A stretch of 12,239 bases of DNA from Dehalococcoidia bacterium (GTDB lineage Bacteria > Chloroflexota > Dehalococcoidia > GIF9 > AB-539-J10), in the NCBI GenBank assembly GCA_030603265.1, contig JAUVYD010000017.1, positions 1 to 12,239 on the forward strand, read 5' to 3'. The position numbers and the translations under genes were made by a program. This document shows positions 1-6,018 of the stretch, one piece after another. The notes beneath the pieces were generated by a model that was not told the origin of the DNA, searched no databases, and saw nothing but the letters and a program-made list of their open reading frames with translations. Numbering within the stretch: position 1 is the first letter of the stretch; the number at the start of each line of letters is the position of its first letter.

Positions 1-253
1 CATCAGTGTTCTGACTTCAAGGTGAACAGCCAGGAGAGGTGCAAAGTGCTGCAGGATTGAGGTGCGCTTCGTCGCAGGCCATTCTGTGTCGATTCGTCCG
101 TAAGCTCTGGCGTCGAGTTTCGATTCCAGAACCAAGGACGATGCCGGCCACGTTGGATGCACGAGTCTGATTCGCCTGTTGTTGTCTCACGAAGGACGAT
201 GCTAAGATTGCGGGATTTCGAATGGACTACACTCTTTCCGGGAGATTGAAGAG
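1..253. other. Region upstream of glycerol kinase without a recognisable gene
   Basis: No gene I can name lies here. The plus strand is open in the first frame from base 1 to a TGA at 58-60, coding for 19 residues beginning HQCSDFKV. This could be the tail of a gene cut by the window start, but nothing in it is recognisable. A short frame ATG 222 to TGA 257 (MDYTLSGRLKS) ends over the kinase start codon and might be a coupled leader, although chance is equally likely. TTGTTG (179-184) and TAAGAT (203-208) with an 18-base spacer form only a weak promoter match. Confidence 0.4.
134..202 (+). repeat. 11-bp direct repeat upstream of glpK
   Basis: AAGGACGATGC occurs exactly at 134-144 and 192-202, 58 bp apart start to start. 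The second copy lies about 50 bp upstream of the kinase start. It could be a pair of protein-binding sites or a chance repeat; two copies of 11 bases are weak evidence. Confidence 0.35.
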
Positions 254-1774
254 TTGAGCAGGATGGAATGCGTCCTGGCGATAGACCAGGGGACGACAGG
301 AAGTCGGGTGGTTCTGTATGGTCCGGACGGGGGTCGGGTGGCGTCGGCCTACCGGGAGTTCCCTCAGTACTTCCCCCGGTCGGGATGGGTGGAGCACGAG
401 CCCCTGGAGATATGGGCAAGCGTTGTCGAATGCCTGAAGAACGTCCTGGAGCAGGCTCCTTCGGTTTCCGTAACCTGCATCGGCATAGCGAACCAGAGAG
501 AAACTGCGGTTGCGTGGGATGCCCGCACCGGCGAATCCCTCCATAACGCAGTAGTCTGGCAGTGCAGGCGAACGGCGGAACGGTGCAGTGCACTGAACAA
601 GGATTCGGGCATGCGGGAGGCCATTCGTCGGATAACGGGGCTGCCTGTTGATGCCTATTTCTCGGCGAGCAAGTTTGAATGGCTTTTGCAGAACGTTCCC
701 AGGATGCGCGCGAGCGCTGAGGCCGGGTGCCTGCGCTTCGGCACCATAGATAGCTGGCTCCTGTGGAAACTGACCGGGGGCCAGACTCACGCCACTGAAC
801 ATACCAATGCAGCCCGGACGATGCTGTTCGACATCGACCGGCTGTGCTGGAGTGATGAGCTCATGAAGGAGTTCGGAGTTCCGCGGTGGGCGTTGCCGGA
901 GGTACAAAGCTCCTGGGGCAGATTTGGCTCTACTGTGGGAGGCTACGGTCTTCCTTCGGGTATTCCCATTACCGGCGTGGCTGGAGACCAGCAGGCGGCG
1001 CTGTTCGGGCAGGCCTGCTTCACGCCGGGCGCAGCGAAGAACACGTACGGCACGGGGGCGTTCGTTCTTCTCAATGCTGGCGAGCGCAGACCCGCTGGTG
1101 ACCGTCGCCTCATAACGACTCTGGGTTGTGGCGTGTCGGGACGGCCTGTCTATGTCCTGGAGGGCGCGATATTCAGCGCGGGCGCGGCCATTCAGTGGTT
1201 GCGTGATGGGCTGAATCTGTTGGACTCTGCAGACTCCTCGGAGAGAATGGCACGGGCCGTGCCGGACAACGGTGGGGTCTACTTCGTCCCGGCCCTTGTT
1301 GGACTGGGCGCGCCGTACTGGGATCCCGACGCGAGGGGAACCATCGTCGGCATTACGAGGGGCACGACGAAGAACCATATCGTCCGGGCAGCCCTTGAGT
1401 CGATGTGCTATAGGACGAAGGATGTGACGGATGCCATGGCTGGCGACTCGGGTCTCGCCATCCCGGAATTGAAAGCCGACGGTGGAGCCAGTGCCAATGA
1501 TTTCCTGTGCCAGTTTCAGGCGGATGTCCTGGGTGTCACGGTGGTGAGGCCGAAAGACGTTGAAACCACTGCCCGTGGCGCGGCCTATCTCGCGGGGTTG
1601 GGGAGTGGTTTCTGGAGCGACGTGAGCCAATTCTCGGATGCGCTGAGTATCGATAGAGCATTCGACCCCGTGATGCCGGCAGAGCAGAGCGGCAAGCTGT
1701 ATGAAGAGTGGGCCTGTGCCGTCCGGCGCACGCTGTCGGCGTACCCTCATGGCGGCCATTCCACCTGCCGTTAG
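254..1774 (+). CDS. glpK: Glycerol kinase, FGGY family
   Basis: Cytoplasmic enzyme that phosphorylates glycerol with ATP to glycerol 3-phosphate, feeding lipid synthesis or glycolysis. At 506 aa it is full length (E. coli GlpK is about 502). Visible motifs are the N-terminal phosphate loop DQGTTGSR (11-18), FGGY signature 1 (Y135 to N147, with K140 and W143), GDQQAALFGQ (244-253) and FGGY signature 2 (G362 to E382). Active-site residues fall almost at E. coli positions: R82, E83, Y135, D245, Q246. The residue aligned with E. coli Arg236, which binds the inhibitor fructose 1,6-bisphosphate, is Gly here, so that feedback is probably absent. I chose TTG 254 because GGAG (241-244) precedes it by nine bases; ATG 263 is the alternative. 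No glpF or glpD adjoins it. Other FGGY sugar kinases are unlikely given this motif match. Confidence 0.93.
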   Translation: MSRMECVLAIDQGTTGSRVVLYGPDGGRVASAYREFPQYFPRSGWVEHEPLEIWASVVECLKNVLEQAPSVSVTCIGIANQRETAVAWDARTGESLHNAVVWQCRRTAERCSALNKDSGMREAIRRITGLPVDAYFSASKFEWLLQNVPRMRASAEAGCLRFGTIDSWLLWKLTGGQTHATEHTNAARTMLFDIDRLCWSDELMKEFGVPRWALPEVQSSWGRFGSTVGGYGLPSGIPITGVAGDQQAALFGQACFTPGAAKNTYGTGAFVLLNAGERRPAGDRRLITTLGCGVSGRPVYVLEGAIFSAGAAIQWLRDGLNLLDSADSSERMARAVPDNGGVYFVPALVGLGAPYWDPDARGTIVGITRGTTKNHIVRAALESMCYRTKDVTDAMAGDSGLAIPELKADGGASANDFLCQFQADVLGVTVVRPKDVETTARGAAYLAGLGSGFWSDVSQFSDALSIDRAFDPVMPAEQSGKLYEEWACAVRRTLSAYPHGGHSTCR

Positions 1775-1847
1775 AGCGAGAGCTGAGGCTTTCTGCGACG
1801 CAGGACCGGAGGAATTCCGTGGTCTGGTTCTCTGCGCCGGCCGTTGC

Positions 1848-2099
1848 TCACCACAGGCCGAGGAGGACGGCCTTACGCCCGGCCGGGTAATCCTCGAAGT
1901 AATCGCGGTACCAGTGAAGATGGGTTCGTGCTCTCGGGAGGAGGTTCGCGGCTGCCCAGACAGCGAAGCTCAGACCGGCCAGAGACCAAGTGGCAACGGC
2001 CCAGCCAACCCAGATGACGATTTCGCCCAGGTGGTTGGGACAGCAGATGTAGTGGAAGCTGCCCTTGTCTATCAGGCAGTACCGCCGTCCCTGTAGACG
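1848..2099 (-). pseudogene. C-terminal fragment of a steroid 5-alpha-reductase-like membrane protein (PF02544/DUF1295 type)
   Basis: Read on the minus strand from about 2099 to TGA at 1850-1848, this frame gives roughly 83 residues without a stop. They resemble the C-terminal end of 3-oxo-5-alpha-steroid 4-dehydrogenase-like proteins: GSFHYICCPNHLGEI, then a hydrophobic segment IWVGWAVATWSLAGLSFAVW, then ANLLPRA, then HWYRDYFEDYPAGRKA. The family hallmarks are the CPN-x-LGE motif (NADPH side), two membrane helices and the terminal HxWY...F.DYP.xRKA. No ATG, GTG or TTG start lies in this frame within the matching stretch, and only about 50 bp separate it from the NHL gene stop at 2150. The N-terminal two thirds of the family are therefore missing. 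I read it as a 5'-truncated relic, perhaps trimmed when the NHL genes arrived; a frameshifted remainder further upstream is not visible. Function is presumably lost. Confidence 0.72.
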
Positions 2100-2149
2100 G
2101 TGACATGGCCTGCCAGGTGACAGACATGCTCGGGTTCCTGGCCGGTTTG

Positions 2150-3085
2150 CTATCTGACGCGGCGGAACTTCTGAACGGTGTTCGCACCCTTGTCCACGCG
2201 TGCATGTGTCATGGAGACATCGCCGACATAGACGTCCCCACGAGAATCGACCGCGATGGTGTGCGGTCCGTGAAACAGCGCCGATTCCTTCTCCGCGCTA
2301 CGGTTGCCCCACCTCGCCAGCAGGTCTCCGTCAGGGTTGAACGTGCTGATACGCATGGCAAGCTCCGACACGTAGACCAGACCGTCGGTGTCGATGCAGA
2401 TGCCGGTTGGACGGACTAGGTCTATCCACTGCTCCAGAAAGGCACCGGTCTGGTCGAACAGCTGAAGACGGTTGTTCTCGCGATCGGCGACCAGCAGGCG
2501 TCCCTTTGCGTCTATGGCGATGTCATGAGGCAGTCGGAACTGACCCGGCCCTCCTCCCGGCTCGCCCCACGAGAGTTGGAGCCTCCCTGAGGCATCGAAG
2601 CGGTGGACTCTGGCGTTTCCGTACCCGTCAGTTACAAAGATGTCGCCTGCAGCGGTGACTGCTACGCCGGTTGGCCGGTTGAAGGGAGGTCCGCTGCGTA
2701 CTACTGACCCGAGGCCCTGCCAGAAGTCCCATGCGTGCACGTAGCCGGTGTCGGATGCCTGCTCCCTTGTGCCCAGCAGCATGAGCAGTTCACCCGAGGG
2801 GCTGAACTTGCCCACGACATGGCTGCCGTCATCGGTGCAGAACACCGCTCCATCAGGGGCGATGCAACTCCCGTGCGCGCGGCTGAAGAACCCCTCTCCC
2901 CATGCCTTGAGGAACCGTCCTTCGCGGTCAAGAACGATGATAGGATGCTCGCCGCGGTTCAGTATGTAGACGTTGTCTTCCTGGTCGACTGCGAGACCGC
3001 AAACGTCGGGCATGGACCAGCCCTGCGGCAGCCCGGCCCAATCCGGCATCAGTTCGTATCGGAGGTTCCCTTCTCCGTAGTACAT
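2150..3085 (-). CDS. NHL-repeat six-bladed beta-propeller, peptidyl-alpha-hydroxyglycine alpha-amidating lyase (PAL)-like, copy A
   Basis: A 311-aa propeller built from repeated GVAVD..GDIFVTD.GN.RVHRF-type blades. It resembles the lyase half of peptide-amidating monooxygenase, which splits peptidyl-alpha-hydroxyglycine into amidated peptide and glyoxylate. PAL landmarks are present: R44 in NRGEH, Zn-ligand candidates H71 (AHGSCIA), H187 (LPHDIAI) and H275 (GPHTIAV), Y155 in DGYGN, and R202 in VADREN. The Asp that follows the third His in animal PAL is Thr276 here. There is no signal peptide or membrane segment, so it is probably cytosolic, and no hydroxylating partner is encoded nearby. The start is ATG 3085, preceded by AGGAGG at a 6-base spacing; an upstream ATG at 3103 lies ahead of that site. 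About 66% of residues match its neighbour, copy B. The fold is secure; the true substrate is unknown, and another lactonase- or lyase-type propeller is possible. Confidence 0.88.
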   Translation of the reverse strand: MYYGEGNLRYELMPDWAGLPQGWSMPDVCGLAVDQEDNVYILNRGEHPIIVLDREGRFLKAWGEGFFSRAHGSCIAPDGAVFCTDDGSHVVGKFSPSGELLMLLGTREQASDTGYVHAWDFWQGLGSVVRSGPPFNRPTGVAVTAAGDIFVTDGYGNARVHRFDASGRLQLSWGEPGGGPGQFRLPHDIAIDAKGRLLVADRENNRLQLFDQTGAFLEQWIDLVRPTGICIDTDGLVYVSELAMRISTFNPDGDLLARWGNRSAEKESALFHGPHTIAVDSRGDVYVGDVSMTHARVDKGANTVQKFRRVR

Positions 3086-3137
3086 ATCAACCCTCCTCAA
3101 CATGCTGGGCTACCAGGTGAGAACGACCCGCTTGTCG

Positions 3138-3149
3138 CGTCAGCTGACG
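3138..3149. promoter_or_regulatory. 12-bp perfect palindrome between the two NHL genes
   Basis: CGTCAGCTGACG reads the same on both strands and lies in the 89-bp gap between copy B (stop 3175) and copy A (start 3085), about 50 bp ahead of copy A. It has no loop and no T tract, so it is not a terminator. A small dimeric regulator could bind it, or it may be chance. Confidence 0.35.
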
Positions 3150-3174
3150 GGCATTTGTGGGAGCCCTGAGCCGA

Positions 3175-4110
3175 CTAGCTGACCCGGCGGAACTTGTGTA
3201 TGCTTTGCGCCCCTTTGTCCATGTGGGCGTATGTTTTCGAGACCTCGCCGACGTACACGTCTCCACGTGAGTCGACCGCGACTGCGTGTGGCGCGTGAAG
3301 AAGCGCTGTATCCCTGTCGAAAGTATGGTTGCCCCAGCGCGCGAGCAACTCGCCTTCGACGTTGAACACGCTGATTCGCATACTGAATTCGGATACGTAC
3401 ACGAGGCCGCTGCTGTCTACGAAAAGCCCCGTCGGCCGGATGACGTCATGCCACTGGCCGAGAAACGCTCCGTTCTGGTCGAAGAGCTGGATGCGACTGT
3501 TCTCACGGTCGGCAACCAGTACGCGGTCTCTGCTATCGAGAGCAATGTCATGAGGAAGCCGGAACTGGCCGGGCAACCCGCCCGGCTCGCCCCAGGAGAA
3601 CTTCAGTGTGCCGTCAGCACCAAAGCGGTGCACCCTGCAGTTGCCGTATCCGTCCGACACGAAGATGTCTCCGTCAGCCGATACTGCCACGCCCGTCGGG
3701 CGGTTGAACGGGGGGCCGGCACGACGTATGGTTGACACGCTCTGCCAGACCTCCCACGTTCGGGTGTAGCCTGTGTCCGAGGGCTGACCTTTGGCGCCAA
3801 GCGTCATCAGTAACTCGCCCGAGGGAGTGAACTTCGCCACCACGTGGTGGCCATCGTCGGTGCAGAAGATGGAGCCGTCGGAGGCGATGCAGCTTCCGTG
3901 TGCCTGGCGGAAGAAACCGCCTCCCCAGTCCCTGAGGAGTTTTCCCTCGCGGTCGAATACCATGACAGGGTGCTCGCTGCGAGTGAGCACGTAAACGTTA
4001 TCTTCCCGGTCAACGGCTACGCCGGCGACATCGACGAACGACCAGCCTTCGGGTAGTTGGACCCAGTCCTCGACAATCTCGTATTGGAAGTCGCCCTGTC
4101 CGTACGGCAT
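3175..4110 (-). CDS. NHL-repeat six-bladed beta-propeller, PAL-like, copy B
   Basis: Paralogue of the next gene, 89 bp upstream of it in the same direction and exactly the same length (311 aa). By hand count about 205 of 311 positions are identical without a gap. The PAL-type residues recur at the same numbers: R44 (TRSEH), H71, Y155, H187, R202 and H275, with Ala276 where animal PAL has Asp. It is probably cytosolic, with no signal peptide from the chosen start. ATG 4110 is chosen because AAAGGAG (4125-4119) sits eight bases ahead. The frame stays open to 4203, but the extra residues MAPLLLLLCRAIG lie upstream of this ribosome site and are not conserved in copy A. It is likely the first gene of a two-gene unit transcribed from the divergent control region. 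Substrate unknown. Confidence 0.88.
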   Translation of the reverse strand: MPYGQGDFQYEIVEDWVQLPEGWSFVDVAGVAVDREDNVYVLTRSEHPVMVFDREGKLLRDWGGGFFRQAHGSCIASDGSIFCTDDGHHVVAKFTPSGELLMTLGAKGQPSDTGYTRTWEVWQSVSTIRRAGPPFNRPTGVAVSADGDIFVSDGYGNCRVHRFGADGTLKFSWGEPGGLPGQFRLPHDIALDSRDRVLVADRENSRIQLFDQNGAFLGQWHDVIRPTGLFVDSSGLVYVSEFSMRISVFNVEGELLARWGNHTFDRDTALLHAPHAVAVDSRGDVYVGEVSKTYAHMDKGAQSIHKFRRVS

Positions 4111-4184
4111 CTCGCTATCTCCTTTCTGAAGACGGATAGGTCGCGTGTTGACGTGTGCGTCCAGGCCGATGGCCCGGCAGAGCA

Positions 4185-4193
4185 ATAGTAGCA
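4185..4193 (-). promoter_or_regulatory. Candidate extended -10 promoter for the NHL gene pair
   Basis: The minus strand reads TGCTACTAT, an extended -10 (TGn) joined to TACTAT, a 4/6 or better match to TATAAT. It would start a leader of about 70 bases before ATG 4110. No good -35 box lies 17 bases upstream, which extended -10 promoters can tolerate. Confidence 0.35.
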
Positions 4194-4255
4194 GAGGCGC
4201 CATTGAGCCCCGCGCGGAGACGTGCCTTCCCGATGCGCTTCGCTATGTGTGAGTG

Positions 4256-4273
4256 GTCGACCGAACGGTCAAC
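4256..4273. promoter_or_regulatory. 18-bp inverted repeat, candidate operator in a divergent control region
   Basis: GTCGACCGAACGGTCAAC is an inverted repeat around a central AA: GACCG and CGGTC pair fully, and outer GT/AC pair after one mismatch. It lies between the divergent NHL genes and the enolase-superfamily gene, about 40 bp upstream of the plus-strand -10 and about 60 bp upstream of the minus-strand -10. That position would suit a LacI-, GntR- or IclR-type regulator controlling both sides. No regulator gene is in the window. Confidence 0.45.
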
Positions 4274-4311
4274 ACGCTGTGTCAGGCAGTCACCACGTTG
4301 CTAGAACAAGC

Positions 4312-4320
4312 TGGTATACT
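4312..4320 (+). promoter_or_regulatory. Candidate extended -10 promoter for the enolase-superfamily gene
   Basis: TGGTATACT combines an extended -10 TGn with TATACT, a 5/6 match to TATAAT. Transcription would begin near 4327, giving a leader of about 60 bases before ATG 4388. The -35 position holds nothing close to TTGACA. Confidence 0.45.
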
Positions 4321-4387
4321 CGGTTGCATTGGCGTGCACCTCTCTACGTATGTCCGGTGACGCCTCGAAGGTGAAGGGGGAATTACC

Positions 4388-5467
4388 ATGAAGATTTCGC
4401 GCGTTGAGAGCACTGTTCTTTCTGTACCTGTCGAGAAATCGTTCGTAGGCTCGGTCGAGTTCAAGACCTTCAATCCTATAGTGGTTGAGGTGTTCACGGA
4501 CGAAGGGTTGAGCGCACACGGACTCACGATGGTCTTCAACGGGATGAATATCAAACCTCTCAAGGCATGTGTTGATGCGGTGGCAGAGACTATCGTCGGT
4601 GTGGATGTGTTCAGATGGGCTCAGGCGTGGGAGACCCTCTGGAAGACGGCCAAGCGCATCGGGCACAACGGGTTCGGCGTGTATGCGCTCGCGGCTGTGG
4701 ATATGGCGCTGTGGAACCTTCGTGCCAAGGCGCTCGAGATGCCTCTTGCCAAAGTGCTTGGAGGTTTCCGCGACGAGGTTCCTGTGTACGCGAGCAACTA
4801 TCTCTGGCGCGACAGAACCATCGATGAACTCCAGAAAGAGGCTGCGGACCTGGTGGCACAAGGATTCCCGGCAGTGAAGATGCGGATGGGATGGAAGTCT
4901 CACAAGGAGGATATCGCCAGACTGGCGGCGATTCGTGAGGCGGTCGGGCCAGATATTGACATAATGGTTGATGTGCTTTGGGTTTGGGAGACATACGAGT
5001 CCATCGTCATGGGCAGGGAGATGGAGAAGTACGGCGTGTACTGGCTCGAAGACCCCATCCCCAGCCACAACGTGGATGGACTGTCTCAGATAGCGGCGGC
5101 GCTCGACATGCCGGTGGTTTCGGGGGAGGATATCAGCCTCAAGCGCGGCTTCCGCGAGTTGTTCGAAAGGAAAGCTACGGACATCGCGATGATTGATGTC
5201 CAGGCCGTAGGTGGTGTCACGGAATGGATGAAGGTGGCGGCGATGGCGGAGGCCTACAATTTGCCGGTGGTCAGCCATCTGTTCGACGAGTTCTCGTTGC
5301 ACCTGGTGGCGGCAATCCCGAATGGACTCTGGACCGAGCACATGCCGTGGTGGGAAGTCATCTACCGCGACCCTCCTCAGCCCAAGAACGGATGGATAAA
5401 GGTTCCGCAGGTGCCCGGCATCGGGTACGAACTGGACCGGGACGCGCTGGCGCGATTGCGGATGTAG
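4388..5467 (+). CDS. Mandelate racemase/muconate lactonizing enzyme (enolase superfamily) protein, probable acid-sugar or hydroxyacid dehydratase
   Basis: Enzymes of this family abstract the proton alpha to a carboxylate with Mg2+ and then racemise, cycloisomerise or dehydrate. The 359 aa equal the length of Pseudomonas mandelate racemase, and the active-site residues fall on the same numbers: Mg ligands D195, E221 and E247, base H297 paired with D270, electrophile E317, and K164 of the KxK motif. Two positions differ: K166 is Arg (K-M-R), and N197 is Leu, in VDVLWVW. Hence mandelate racemisation is unlikely; a dehydratase or epimerase for a sugar acid using H297 fits better. N-terminal capping domain is about 1-125, followed by the barrel. 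ATG 4388 follows a GAAGGGGGA ribosome site at about 7 bases. It stands alone, with its own promoter and terminator, opposite the NHL pair. The substrate cannot be read from the sequence. Confidence 0.9.
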   Translation: MKISRVESTVLSVPVEKSFVGSVEFKTFNPIVVEVFTDEGLSAHGLTMVFNGMNIKPLKACVDAVAETIVGVDVFRWAQAWETLWKTAKRIGHNGFGVYALAAVDMALWNLRAKALEMPLAKVLGGFRDEVPVYASNYLWRDRTIDELQKEAADLVAQGFPAVKMRMGWKSHKEDIARLAAIREAVGPDIDIMVDVLWVWETYESIVMGREMEKYGVYWLEDPIPSHNVDGLSQIAAALDMPVVSGEDISLKRGFRELFERKATDIAMIDVQAVGGVTEWMKVAAMAEAYNLPVVSHLFDEFSLHLVAAIPNGLWTEHMPWWEVIYRDPPQPKNGWIKVPQVPGIGYELDRDALARLRM

Positions 5468-5502
5468 CCCGCGGCGCGTGTACGTGCGGTAGCACACAAA
5501 TG

Positions 5503-5542
5503 GAGGCCCTGTGGCTATGCGCCACAGGGCCTCTTGTTGTCT
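5503..5542 (+). terminator. Rho-independent terminator
   Basis: A perfect 13-bp stem, GAGGCCCTGTGGC (5503-5515) with GCCACAGGGCCTC (5521-5533), closes a 5-base loop TATGC and is followed by TTGTTGTCT. It lies 35 bases after the enolase-superfamily stop. The minus-strand side has only a weak CATTTGTGT tail, but the hairpin also sits 27 bases past the carbonic-anhydrase-like stop at 5560, so it may work for both convergent units. Confidence 0.85.
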
Positions 5543-5559
5543 GACGTGTGCCGGCCCGG

Positions 5560-5952
5560 CTAATCTCGCTGCACCGGATGGACTATCCAGTGCTCATCCA
5601 CCCACAGGCCGACGATTGGCAGACCGTAGCCCCAGTCCCTGACGCGCTCTATGGCCGAGGCGAGCTGGACCATCTGCGTGTCCTTGTCCACGGGGTTGCC
5701 GCCACAGTCGTAGTGCGCCACGACGCTGATAGCGCAGGACCCGTGCAGGCGGGCAGATATGTCGAGCCTTCGCTTGATGGATGCGACCGTGGCCGCGTCT
5801 TCATTCTCGGACAGTATCTTGATGGGGCCCGGCTCAGTGAGAGCGTCGACGTAGTCGACCCCGTATTCCTGCTGCATCCACTCGATAATCGGCAACTGCA
5901 CTCTGCCGTCCATGCAGTTGATGGTGGTGGCGAAACCCCGGCTGTGCTGCAA
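5560..5952 (-). CDS. Small carbonic-anhydrase-like protein (Pro_CA_2 type)
   Basis: A 130-aa protein with a reduced beta-carbonic-anhydrase pattern: INCMDGR (C13, D15, R17) near the start and VVAHYDCGGNP (H80, C83) later. These give the Cys...His-x-x-Cys zinc triad and Asp-Arg dyad of beta-CAs, which interconvert CO2 and bicarbonate. It is shorter than classical beta-CAs (about 170-220 aa). The segments TEPGPIKIL and GLWVDEHW also look typical of the small putative family. Whether the family hydrates CO2 is, to my knowledge, not settled. There is no signal peptide. The start is TTG 5952, supported by AGGGGG seven bases ahead; no better in-frame start gives the INCMDGR motif its leading residues. 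It is the last gene of the minus-strand series, 66 bp after the transporter, with a stem-loop between. Confidence 0.8.
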   Translation of the reverse strand: MQHSRGFATTINCMDGRVQLPIIEWMQQEYGVDYVDALTEPGPIKILSENEDAATVASIKRRLDISARLHGSCAISVVAHYDCGGNPVDKDTQMVQLASAIERVRDWGYGLPIVGLWVDEHWIVHPVQRD

Positions 5953-5971
5953 TTCCGTGCCCCCTGATTAT

Positions 5972-6000
5972 GACGAAGGTCCCCCTGAGGGGACTTCGTC
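5972..6000 (-). promoter_or_regulatory. Stem-loop between transporter and carbonic-anhydrase-like gene
   Basis: GGGGACTTCGTC (5989-6000) pairs with GACGAAG (5972-5978) plus TCCCC (5980-5984), leaving one bulged G and a CTGA loop: 12 bp in all. On the minus strand it follows the transporter stop (6019) and ends about 7 bases before the next gene's ribosome site. No T run follows on either strand, so simple intrinsic termination is doubtful. It may instead protect the upstream mRNA end or modulate downstream translation. Confidence 0.6.
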
Positions 6001-6018
6001 GTGTCGGTCAGTATGTCG

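Noticed and set aside
3..593. 196-codon minus-strand frame at the window start
   Set aside because: Low-complexity Pro/Arg/Ser translation overlapping the glycerol kinase start; no domain seen.
227..1759. 510-codon open frame on the minus strand opposite glycerol kinase
   Set aside because: It mirrors a gene with full catalytic motifs and has no recognisable domain; Arg/Pro-rich composition is typical of an antisense shadow.
4111..4203. Possible signal peptide MAPLLLLLCRAIG on propeller copy B
   Set aside because: It lies upstream of an AAAGGAG site placed exactly for ATG 4110, and copy A has no counterpart.
4301..5497. 398-codon open frame on the minus strand opposite the enolase-superfamily gene
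   Set aside because: Its translation is rich in His and Arg and without motifs, while the plus strand has every active-site residue in place.
5972..6000. Intrinsic terminator for the transporter gene
   Set aside because: The stem is strong but no T run follows on either strand, so it is listed only as a stem-loop.
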